This document shows, one piece after another, positions 1 to 5,357 of a stretch of DNA of 7,741 bases. Source of the DNA: JAAFHN01 sp031421855 (GTDB taxonomy: Bacteria > Pseudomonadota > Gammaproteobacteria > Burkholderiales > Burkholderiaceae_C); NCBI GenBank assembly GCA_031421855.1, contig JANOPN010000111.1, positions 1 to 7,741 on the forward strand, read 5' to 3'. The translations under genes were made by a program, and so were the position numbers. Within the stretch, counting starts at the first letter, position 1. The number at the start of each line of letters is the position of its first letter. The notes below the pieces were generated by a model. It was not told the origin of the DNA, did not search any database, and worked only from the letters and a program-made list of their open reading frames with translations.

Positions 1-610
1 CTTTGAGCTGGCGCTCAATTTGATGCTGCGTGAGTTGCGGTTTGACCCCGTGACCCGCAGCGAGATTTTGCCCTTGGTTGGCAAGGGATCAGAACATTTG
101 ATCGAACAAGTGCTGGCCCTCAAGCGCGCCAGCGCCGTCAACACCCACACTTTCGGGCCGGGTTACGTGAAATTGGCGGCCATGACGGCATACCAGCGGC
201 ACTACCGCGCGATCAATGGTAGCCAAAGTCAGGTCTACCCCGGTGCGTTGGAGGCGGTGCAGGCATTGCACGCGCGCGGGGTCAGGTTGGCTTGTTTAAC
301 CAACAAGCCGTTGGCCTTTGCAATTGACTTGCTGCGCGACAAGGCGCTTTTGCCTTACTTTGAGCAGGTTTTTGGTGGCGACAGTTTTGAGCGCAAAAAG
401 CCCGACCCGCTGCCCGTGACTCGCACCTGTGAGGCGCTTCAAACACGGCCCAGCGAGACTTGGATGGTGGGCGACTCGATCAACGATGCCATCGCGGGCA
501 CCCAAGCGGGTTGCCCAGTGGCCTTGGTTCGATACGGCTACAACCACGGCGAGCCAATCGCCAACGCGCCGCATCAGCGGCTGATGAACTCTTTGCTCGA
601 ACTGCTCTGA
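1..610 (+). CDS. gph: Phosphoglycolate phosphatase, 5'-truncated by the window edge
   Basis: HAD-superfamily hydrolase, most likely the phosphatase that removes phosphate from 2-phosphoglycolate formed during DNA repair and by oxygenase side reactions. The frame is open from position 2, so the real start and the nucleophile motif DxDGT lie upstream of the window. An apparent TTG/ATG start near position 20 is only the first start codon visible. Visible motifs are HAD motif II (CLTNKP, about 292-309), the motif III lysine (RKKPDP) and motif IV (MVGDSINDAIAG, with aspartates encoded at 473-475 and 485-487). The helical cap domain lies between the missing motif I and motif II. Its TGA (608-610) is 2 bp from the stop of the convergent gene. 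gph next to trpE is a common betaproteobacterial arrangement. Assignment to Gph rather than another HAD phosphatase rests on similarity and context. Confidence 0.88.
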   Translation, partial: FELALNLMLRELRFDPVTRSEILPLVGKGSEHLIEQVLALKRASAVNTHTFGPGYVKLAAMTAYQRHYRAINGSQSQVYPGALEAVQALHARGVRLACLTNKPLAFAIDLLRDKALLPYFEQVFGGDSFERKKPDPLPVTRTCEALQTRPSETWMVGDSINDAIAGTQAGCPVALVRYGYNHGEPIANAPHQRLMNSLLELL

Positions 611-612
611 GC

Positions 613-1242
613 TCAAAGATTGGTGTTGGCTGAGCTTTGACCGCCGAGCAACGCTTGGCGCAGCGGCTCATCCGCTGGTTTGGGGCCAAACCAAATTTTC
701 ATCATCAACGATGCGAATTCGGGTTCTTTGAACGCGTCACCCATTTGCTTGCCCCGGTGCGAGATGACGGTGCCAATGCCGGGAACGTTGTCAACCAAGA
801 TGACATCTTTTTCCTTGAAGCTGCGGGCATCGGCAAAAATCTGCCCCATTCGAATCACGTTGGTGATTGACTTGGCAAACTCCTCGCGGCTGGCGTTGGC
901 CTCCATTGAGCGGGTGAACAGTTTGCCGAACTCGTCGCCGCCCACGTCGCGCAGGGCGACCAAGTGAAGTCGTCGGGCACCGGTGGCGCGAATGACGGCC
1001 TCATTCGTTGTCACTTTTGTTGGCGTGTATAGCGCGGCAGCGTAGACCTTAAAAATGACCTTGAAGCGAACACCTGCGCCGTTGAGTTGCAGTTTTTGAC
1101 CGCCCACGGTCACTTCTTTGTCAAAAGTCACGCCCGCAAGCGTGCTTTGGGCCAGCGCCGGTTGAGCAATGAGGCCGAGACCCGCCGTTGCAGCGCCTGC
1201 GAGTGCTAAGCCGTGCTGGATGTGGGTGCGTCGAGTGAGCAT
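613..1242 (-). CDS. Chalcone isomerase-like family protein with N-terminal signal peptide
   Basis: A 209-residue protein that I recognise as the bacterial chalcone isomerase-like family (Pfam Chalcone_3 type). These proteins share the chalcone isomerase fold, but their bacterial function is generally unknown and no flavonoid chemistry should be assumed. Residues 1-31 look like an export signal: TRRTHIQ at 3-9, a hydrophobic Ala/Gly/Leu stretch, then ALA at 29-31 as a likely signal peptidase site, so the mature protein is probably periplasmic. The Arg pair gives a weak Tat-like appearance. The mature part contains family-like segments (GVTF, LNGAGVRFKVIFKVYAAALY, LRDVGGDEFGKLF, the VPGIGT turn, KIWFGPKPAD near the C terminus). 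The ATG start is supported by AGGAGA about 7 nt upstream. The gene is convergent with gph and divergent from trpE, so it is not part of the trp operon. Confidence 0.85.
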   Translation of the reverse strand: MLTRRTHIQHGLALAGAATAGLGLIAQPALAQSTLAGVTFDKEVTVGGQKLQLNGAGVRFKVIFKVYAAALYTPTKVTTNEAVIRATGARRLHLVALRDVGGDEFGKLFTRSMEANASREEFAKSITNVIRMGQIFADARSFKEKDVILVDNVPGIGTVISHRGKQMGDAFKEPEFASLMMKIWFGPKPADEPLRQALLGGQSSANTNL

Positions 1243-1247
1243 GCTGA

Positions 1248-1253
1248 TCTCCT
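1248..1253 (-). promoter_or_regulatory. Shine-Dalgarno of the chalcone isomerase-like gene
   Basis: Read on the minus strand this is AGGAGA, ending 5 nt before the ATG at 1242-1240. It is a good match to the 16S anti-SD and fixes the start codon. Confidence 0.7.
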
Positions 1254-1351
1254 GTTGTGTGGTTCGCGAGTTGTCTATGACGACTGATGTAATTTTGCTG
1301 CGGCTGTGCGACTTTTGAACACGGTGTTAACCAAGGCGTTGTGGCTTCATC

Positions 1352-1381
1352 GCGACAGGCCTGTAGCACATCTGGTATATT
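1352..1381 (+). promoter_or_regulatory. Candidate trpE promoter (-35 GCGACA, 18 bp, -10 TATATT)
   Basis: TATATT at 1376-1381 matches the sigma70 -10 consensus at 5 of 6 positions. GCGACA at 1352-1357 matches -35 at 4 of 6, with an 18-bp spacer. The perfect palindrome ACAGGCCTGT sits between the two boxes, where an operator could lie. A start near 1388 would give an approximately 270-nt leader before trpE. Judged by eye only. Confidence 0.35.
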
Positions 1382-1387
1382 TTTGGC

Positions 1388-1504
1388 ATGTTCAGTTCAC
1401 GCGTCAGGGTGTTTGCACCCGCAACCTCACTTCCGATGGGTGCCACCGTTGTGGCCCAGGGAGCTTGGGATTGGCGTCGGTCGCACGCCGCTTTGTTGGG
1501 CTAG
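1388..1504 (+). CDS. Candidate trp leader peptide ORF (Trp-Asp-Trp)
   Basis: An ATG at 1388 opens a 38-codon ORF ending at TAG 1502-1504. An internal in-frame ATG at 1436 gives a 22-residue version. Both contain QGAWDWRRSH, with Trp codons at 1466-1468 and 1472-1474 (within a base or two), followed by a GGCGT/ACGCC stem (1473-1489) and then a short hairpin with a T-run. Trp codons in a short ORF ahead of trpE fit a ribosome-mediated attenuator. Against this, neither ATG has a clear Shine-Dalgarno, two Trp codons in 38 is not extreme, and the 1388 start nearly coincides with the predicted transcription start. Conservation of this ORF upstream of trpE in relatives would decide. Confidence 0.33.
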   Translation: MFSSRVRVFAPATSLPMGATVVAQGAWDWRRSHAALLG

Positions 1505-1516
1505 TCTGGCCTTTTT
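1499..1516 (+). terminator. Possible weak attenuator-type terminator in the trpE leader
   Basis: GGCTA (1499-1503) can pair with TGGCC (1507-1511), one pair being G-T, around a 3-nt loop, and TTTTT follows directly at 1512-1516. The form is that of an intrinsic terminator but the stem is short. It overlaps the stop codon of the candidate leader ORF. I could not identify a clean antiterminator pairing. Confidence 0.27.
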
Positions 1517-1659
1517 GATGGTTTTGCCCGCTCAAGCGTGTGCAAACCCAAGCCGCCAGCGCCAAAACGCCTGAGCACAACACCCCCAAGTCATTTTTTG
1601 CGTCGTTTGCCCATGCAACGCGCCCATCGGCCAACTGCATCGGCCCACCTGGAATCCAC

Positions 1660-3165
1660 ATGACCGAGATCGAATTCAAAAGCCTCGCTGGCCAAGGCTT
1701 CAACCGCATACCTTTGCTGTTGGAGGCTTTTGCTGACTTAGAAACGCCACTTTCGCTGTATCTCAAGCTGGCCCACACGCACACGCACGGGCAGGCTCAG
1801 GGCAAGCATAGTTTTTTGCTGGAGTCAGTCGTCGGCGGCGAGCGGTTCGGACGCTACAGCTTCATTGGGTTGCCAGCCAAAACCGTGCTGCAGTCGCGCG
1901 GTTTTGGTGCGCAGGCCAAGACCGAGGTCATCACCGCAGGCGTGGTGGTCGAGACGATGCTTGGCAACCCGCTCGATGCGATTGAGCAGTTTCAATCGCG
2001 ATTCAAAGTCGCACTCAAGCCCGGTCTGCCGCGTTTTTGCGGAGGCTTGGCGGGCTATTTTGGCTACGACACGGTGCGCCACATCGAACCCAAGCTGCAA
2101 GCCTCGTGCCCGCGCGACACGCTTGATTGCCCTGACATCATGTTCTTGCTTTGCGAGGAGCTGGCCGTGATCGACAACCTGTCAGGCAAGCTCTATTTGA
2201 TTGTGTACGCCGACCCCAGCCAAACCGAGGCCTTTGCCAAGGCCAATCGCCGCTTGCGCGAACTCAAAGACCAGCTTCGCTACAGCGTCACCGCGCCCCA
2301 AGTCAAACCCAGCCAAGATCACCCAGTGCAGCGCGAGTTCGCCAAAACCGAGTATTTGGCGTCGGTTGAGCGCGCCAAAGAGCTGATTGCGGGTGGCGAC
2401 TTCATGCAAGTGCAAGTGGGGCAGCGCCTGAGCAAGCGCTTCACTGAGAGCCCACTGAGCCTGTATCGGGCGTTGAGGTCGCTTAACCCCTCACCCTATA
2501 TGTATTACTACCACATGGGTGACTTTCACATCGTGGGCGCGTCGCCCGAGATTTTGGTGCGCCAAGAGCAAACGCCACAAGGTCAAAAAGTCACCATTCG
2601 GCCCTTGGCTGGCACGCGGCCTCGCGCCAGCACGCCCGAGGCAGATCTCGCCGCCGAGCACGAGCTGGTCAACGACCCCAAGGAGCGTGCCGAGCATGTC
2701 ATGTTGATTGACCTGGCCCGCAACGACGTGGGCCGCATCGCCACCGTGGGCAGCGTCAAAGTGTCGGAGGCGTTCAGCGTGGAGCGATACAGCCACGTCA
2801 TGCACATCGTCAGCAACGTCGAGGGTCTGCTCAAACCGGGCGTGACCAACATGGATGTGTTGCGCGCAAGTTTCCCGGCTGGCACGTTAACGGGCGCGCC
2901 CAAAGTGCATGCGATGGAGATGATTGACGAGCTGGAACCCACCAAGCGCGGCATCTACGGCGGGGCTTGCGGTTACATGAGCTTTGCGGGCGACATGGAC
3001 TTGGCCATCGCCATTCGCACCGGCATCATCAAAGGTGAGACCCTCTACGTCCAAGCCGCCGCCGGTGTGGTGGCCGACAGCGTCCCCGAGCTGGAGTGGA
3101 AAGAGACCGAAGCCAAGGCCCGCGCCCTGCTGCGGGCCTCGGAGCTGGTTGAGGAGGGTTTTTGA
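1660..3165 (+). CDS. trpE: Anthranilate synthase component I
   Basis: The 501-residue chorismate-binding subunit makes anthranilate from chorismate, using ammonia delivered by TrpG. The N-terminal domain carries the feedback tryptophan-site motif LLES (53-56) followed by GGERFGRYSFIG (59-70). The C-terminal chorismate-binding domain has GGDFMQVQVGQR (245-256), NPSPYMYYYHMGDFHIVGASPE (276-297), IRPLAGTRPR (313-322), LIDLARNDVGRI (349-360), FPAGTLTGAPK (405-415) and GYMSFAGDMDLAIAIRT near the end. Length is normal. I chose ATG 1660 because family members begin close to MTEIEF. The frame stays open back to ATG 1540, but those 40 extra residues look like low-similarity leader sequence. No strong Shine-Dalgarno precedes 1660. 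It is the first gene of the trp operon here. The 3' end carries AGGAGG that serves the next gene. Confidence 0.95.
   Translation: MTEIEFKSLAGQGFNRIPLLLEAFADLETPLSLYLKLAHTHTHGQAQGKHSFLLESVVGGERFGRYSFIGLPAKTVLQSRGFGAQAKTEVITAGVVVETMLGNPLDAIEQFQSRFKVALKPGLPRFCGGLAGYFGYDTVRHIEPKLQASCPRDTLDCPDIMFLLCEELAVIDNLSGKLYLIVYADPSQTEAFAKANRRLRELKDQLRYSVTAPQVKPSQDHPVQREFAKTEYLASVERAKELIAGGDFMQVQVGQRLSKRFTESPLSLYRALRSLNPSPYMYYYHMGDFHIVGASPEILVRQEQTPQGQKVTIRPLAGTRPRASTPEADLAAEHELVNDPKERAEHVMLIDLARNDVGRIATVGSVKVSEAFSVERYSHVMHIVSNVEGLLKPGVTNMDVLRASFPAGTLTGAPKVHAMEMIDELEPTKRGIYGGACGYMSFAGDMDLAIAIRTGIIKGETLYVQAAAGVVADSVPELEWKETEAKARALLRASELVEEGF
3152..3157 (+). promoter_or_regulatory. Strong Shine-Dalgarno inside the end of trpE, used by the GxxExxY gene
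   Basis: AGGAGG lies 9 nt before the ATG at 3167, overlapping the last trpE codons. It decides the start of the GxxExxY gene. It is probably the original trpG translation signal, because no comparable site precedes trpG itself and removal of the 423-bp repeat-bounded segment would place this site in front of trpG. Confidence 0.7.
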
Positions 3166-3166
3166 G

Positions 3167-3604
3167 ATGGGGGCAGAGCCAGTTCAACGCAGAGGCGCAG
3201 AGAGCGCAGAGGTCACTGAGGCTGTGATTGCGGCTGCAATCGAAGTTCATCGCGAGTTGGGGCCGGGAATGCTGGAGTCGATTTACCAAAACGCGATGCA
3301 AATGGAGTTGGCGGCGAGGGGCATTGCTTTTGAGGCCCAAAAACCGATTCCTGTTTTGTACAAAGGACAGCGACTCAGCAACGACTTGCGCCTGGACCTC
3401 ATCGTGGCCAATGAGGTGATCGTCGAGATTAAATCGGTTGCGGCCATTCAAGCTGTGCACGCCGCGCAGCTGCTGTCCTATTTGCGATTGACTCGGCTCA
3501 GTGTTGGGCTGCTGCTCAACTTCAATGCCGCCACGCTCAAACAAGGCATCAAACGTGTCTCAAACTCTCCGGGGCTCTCTGCGGCCTCTGCGACTCTGCG
3601 TTGA
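3167..3604 (+). CDS. GxxExxY family protein (small PD-(D/E)XK nuclease-like)
   Basis: A 145-residue protein with the family signature G34-M-L-E37-S-I-Y40, preceded by the typical VTEAVIAAAIEVHRELGPG. A PD-(D/E)XK-like core follows: D77 in RLDLIV and E87-I-K89 in VIVEIKS. Next come the conserved-looking QLLSYLRLT (101-109) and GLLLNFN (114-120). This suggests a metal-dependent nuclease fold; substrate and role are not established for the family as far as I know. It starts 1 nt after the trpE stop with a strong AGGAGG, and its TGA abuts the trpG ATG. It is foreign to the tryptophan pathway. Residues 6-15 (VQRRGAESAE) and about 137-145 (LSAASATLR) are encoded by the two arms of a 29-bp inverted repeat, so the natural fold probably spans about residues 16-125. 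The host supplies the start codon and first five codons. Confidence 0.87.
   Translation: MGAEPVQRRGAESAEVTEAVIAAAIEVHRELGPGMLESIYQNAMQMELAARGIAFEAQKPIPVLYKGQRLSNDLRLDLIVANEVIVEIKSVAAIQAVHAAQLLSYLRLTRLSVGLLLNFNAATLKQGIKRVSNSPGLSAASATLR
3183..3211 (+). repeat. Left 29-bp inverted repeat with three CGCAGAG heptamers
   Basis: TTCAA is followed by CGCAGAG at 3188-3194, 3196-3202 and 3205-3211 (spacers of 1 and 2 nt). A degenerate fourth unit, CACTGAG, lies at 3214-3220. It matches the reverse complement of 3577-3605 at 26 of 29 positions; the three differences all fall in the spacers between heptamers. It is translated as residues 6-15 of the GxxExxY protein. Confidence 0.9.
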
Positions 3605-3605
3605 A
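3577..3605 (-). repeat. Right 29-bp inverted repeat with three CGCAGAG heptamers
   Basis: On the plus strand this shows CTCTGCG at 3577-3583, 3586-3592 and 3594-3600, then TTGAA. The spacers (2 and 1 nt) mirror the left arm. A degenerate fourth unit, CTCCGGG, lies just inside at 3567-3573. It contains the GxxExxY stop codon, and its last base is the A of the trpG ATG. In mRNA it could pair with the left arm, closing a stem around the whole gene. Confidence 0.9.
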
Positions 3606-4207
3606 TGGATTCCAAAATGAACGTCTTGATGATCGACAACTACGACAGTTTCACTTTCAACATCGTCCAATATTTTGGCGAGTTGGGTGCTGAGGTGACC
3701 GTGGTGCGAAACGACGAGGTGAGTGTTGCTCAATTGCGTGAGCGATTCGCAGCTGGCGATTTCACGCATTTGTGCGTCTCGCCGGGGCCTTGTTCACCAG
3801 CTCAGGCAGGCATCTCGATTGAGGCCATCATCCACTTTGCTGGGCAGCTGCCGATTTTGGGCGTTTGCCTAGGCCACCAAAGCATCGGCGCGGCGTTTGG
3901 TGGGCAAATTGTGCGGGCTAAACAGCTCATGCACGGCAAAACCAGCGTGATCCACACCACCGAGCAAGGCGTGTTTCGGGGTTTGCCTGCGCAATTCACC
4001 GTTAACCGGTACCACTCGCTGGCGGTTGCGCGGGCCAGTTTGCCAAACTTCTTGGCTGTGACGGCTGAGACGGATGACGGCGAAATCATGGGTTTGCGTC
4101 ACACCGACATGCCGGCCCATGCCCCGCTTGAAGGCGTGCAATTTCACCCCGAAAGTATCCTGAGTGAGCACGGGCACGCGCTGCTGAATAATTTTTTGAC
4201 GTTTTGA
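3605..4207 (+). CDS. trpG: Anthranilate synthase component II, class I glutamine amidotransferase
   Basis: The 200-residue amidotransferase hydrolyses glutamine and passes ammonia to TrpE. Some bacteria share this subunit with p-aminobenzoate synthase; that possibility cannot be judged here. Motifs are IDNYDSFTFN (10-19), the oxyanion segment VSPGPCSPAQAG (58-69), the nucleophile elbow GVCLGHQ with C88, and the His-Glu pair in VQFHPES (H181, E183). Length is normal. Two starts are possible: ATG 3605, which directly follows the upstream TGA as TGAATG and suits coupled reinitiation, or ATG 3617 (MNVLMIDNYDSF), which is closer to the usual family N terminus. Neither has a Shine-Dalgarno, because the region before it is the right inverted repeat. 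Expression therefore likely depends on translation of the GxxExxY gene. Confidence 0.94.
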   Translation: MDSKMNVLMIDNYDSFTFNIVQYFGELGAEVTVVRNDEVSVAQLRERFAAGDFTHLCVSPGPCSPAQAGISIEAIIHFAGQLPILGVCLGHQSIGAAFGGQIVRAKQLMHGKTSVIHTTEQGVFRGLPAQFTVNRYHSLAVARASLPNFLAVTAETDDGEIMGLRHTDMPAHAPLEGVQFHPESILSEHGHALLNNFLTF

Positions 4208-4210
4208 ATA

Positions 4211-4270
4211 CTAAAATCAATAGAAAAAAACCCAATTAATCCGGTTACCAAGTGCAAATAAATAATTAAA
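4211..4270 (+). repeat. Dispersed repeat copy A, upstream of trpD
   Basis: This AT-rich 60-nt stretch aligns without gaps to 6231-6290 at 43 of 60 positions. The best block is TCCGGTTACCAAG (4240-4252) against TCCGGTGACCAAG in copy B. It lies in the 85-bp trpG-trpD spacer, which is unusually long for this operon. No terminator or promoter is evident in it. Confidence 0.6.
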
Positions 4271-4292
4271 ATCGACTCCAAGAAAGCCCCAC

Positions 4293-5348
4293 ATGCCCAT
4301 CACTGCCCAAGAAGCCCTGCAACGAACCATCGAACACCGCGAAATCTTCCACGACGAAATGCTCAAACTCATGCGCATGATCATGGGCGGCGAGATGAGC
4401 CCCGTGATGATGGCAGCGATCCTGACCGGTCTGCGCGTAAAAAAGGAGACCATCGGCGAGATCACCGCTGCCGCGCAAGTCATGCGGGAGTTCGCGACAC
4501 CCGTCCATGTGCCCAACAAGCAACATTTGGTTGATATTGTCGGCACGGGCGGCGATGGCTCGCACACGTTCAACATCTCAACCTGTGCGATGTTTGTCGC
4601 TGCAGCCGCTGGCGCGCGCGTCAGCAAGCACGGCAACCGCTCGGTCAGCAGCAAAAGCGGCAGCGCCGATGTGTTGGAAGCACTTGGCGTGGAGCTCAAT
4701 TTGTCGCCCGAAGCGATTGCGCAGTGCATTGACGAGGTGGGCATCGGCTTCATGTTTGCGCCCAATCACCACCCAGCGATGAAAAACGTCGGCCCCGTGC
4801 GGCGTGAGCTCGGCGTGCGCACCATCTTCAACATCTTGGGCCCGCTCACCAATCCCGCGAGCGCACCCAACATCCTCATGGGCGTGTTTCACCCCGACTT
4901 GGTGGGCATTCAGGTGCGCGCCTTACAACGCTTGGGCGCGGAGCACGCCGTCGTCGTTTACGGCAAAGACGGCATGGACGAAGTCAGCCTCGGCGCATCC
5001 ACCTGGGTCGGCGAGCTCAAAGGTGGCAGCGTCACCGAGTACGAGATTCACCCCGAAGACTTTGGCTTCCAGATGTCCAGCACCCGCGCCCTCAGAGTTG
5101 ACAACCCCGAGCAAAGCAAAGCCATGCTCTTGGGTGTTTTGCAAGGCAGTCGCGGCCCAGCAAGCGATGTCGTCATCTTGAATGCTGGCGCAGCGCTATA
5201 CGCCGCGAATGTGAGCACCAGCTTCAAAGACGGAATCGAGCTGGCTCGAGGCGCACTCACCAGCGGTGCCGCCTTGGCCAAACACGATGCGTTCGTGGCG
5301 TTGACGCAAAAACTGGCCAAAAAGCCAGAGACAGGCGACACAACCTAA
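4293..5348 (+). CDS. trpD: Anthranilate phosphoribosyltransferase
   Basis: The 351-residue enzyme joins anthranilate to 5-phosphoribosyl diphosphate (PRPP), the second step of the pathway. Visible motifs are the PRPP-binding GTGGDGSHTFNIST (84-97), KHGNRSVSSKSGSAD (112-126), the anthranilate-site region HHPAMKNVGPVRRELGVRT (159-177) with NILGPLTNP (180-188), and the metal-binding DE pair at 229-230 (GMDEVSL). The N-terminal helical domain (MPITAQEALQRTIEHREIFHDEM) is typical, and the length is slightly above average owing to a polar tail. The start is ATG 4293, with only a weak purine stretch (AAGAAAG, 4280-4286) ahead. It follows trpG after 85 bp of repeat-containing sequence and precedes trpC by 9 bp, so trpD and trpC are probably cotranscribed. 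Confidence 0.96.
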   Translation: MPITAQEALQRTIEHREIFHDEMLKLMRMIMGGEMSPVMMAAILTGLRVKKETIGEITAAAQVMREFATPVHVPNKQHLVDIVGTGGDGSHTFNISTCAMFVAAAAGARVSKHGNRSVSSKSGSADVLEALGVELNLSPEAIAQCIDEVGIGFMFAPNHHPAMKNVGPVRRELGVRTIFNILGPLTNPASAPNILMGVFHPDLVGIQVRALQRLGAEHAVVVYGKDGMDEVSLGASTWVGELKGGSVTEYEIHPEDFGFQMSSTRALRVDNPEQSKAMLLGVLQGSRGPASDVVILNAGAALYAANVSTSFKDGIELARGALTSGAALAKHDAFVALTQKLAKKPETGDTT

Positions 5349-5357
5349 AATCGCGCC

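Larger units (their letters stand above)
1243..1659. other. Divergent intergenic control region between the chalcone isomerase-like gene and trpE
   Basis: About 417 bp without a firmly supported protein gene. Going rightward it holds the minus-strand Shine-Dalgarno, an imperfect palindrome AGTTGTC-TAT-GACGACT (1269-1285), a perfect palindrome ACAGGCCTGT (1355-1364), a candidate sigma70-type promoter for trpE (1352-1381), a short ORF with two Trp codons (1388-1504), a short hairpin followed by five T (1499-1516), and two overlapping, mutually exclusive stems (1520-1577). I could not find a convincing promoter for the minus-strand gene. The overall impression is a long trpE leader that may carry attenuation or another 5'-UTR control. 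Confidence 0.5.
3183..3605 (+). mobile_element. Putative 423-bp inverted-repeat-bounded element carrying the GxxExxY gene
   Basis: The segment is bounded by inverted repeats beginning TTCAA at both outer ends and contains only the GxxExxY ORF. It interrupts the otherwise close trpE-trpG junction. Its length is 141 codons exactly. Flanks read GAGCCAG on the left and TGGATTCC on the right, and I see no target-site duplication. No transposase is encoded, so mobility would depend on the GxxExxY protein itself or on a factor elsewhere. That it is mobile is an inference from structure; the inverted repeat and the operon interruption are directly visible. Confidence 0.6.

Noticed and set aside
1306..1518. 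Alternative plus-strand ORFs (from 1306 and 1341) in the trpE leader
   Set aside because: They contain scattered Trp codons but no initiation signal or leader-like structure better than the 1388 ORF.
1594..1599. Six-T run as a terminator before trpE
   Set aside because: No stem lies directly upstream of the T-run; the nearest stem ends about 16 nt earlier.
1540..1659. 40-residue upstream extension of TrpE from ATG 1540
   Set aside because: The frame is open, but the extension lacks family-like sequence; the usual N terminus begins at ATG 1660.
1404..1784. Minus-strand ORF of 126 codons across the trpE leader
   Set aside because: It overlaps the start of trpE antisense, shows no recognisable motif and lacks an initiation site.
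2984..3166. In-frame extension of the GxxExxY ORF back into trpE
   Set aside because: It overlaps trpE in another frame and encodes Arg/Pro/Ser-rich sequence typical of an antiframe; AGGAGG before ATG 3167 fixes the start.
3171..3182. Target-site duplication beside the 423-bp element
   Set aside because: Left flank GAGCCAG and right flank TGGATTCC share no direct repeat of useful length.
3183..3220. CRISPR-like array
   Set aside because: The heptamers are short, with 1-2 nt gaps and mirror symmetry; there are no spacers and no cas genes.
4217..4765. Minus-strand ORF of 182 codons opposite trpD
   Set aside because: It is antisense to trpD, and its composition reflects the complementary strand.
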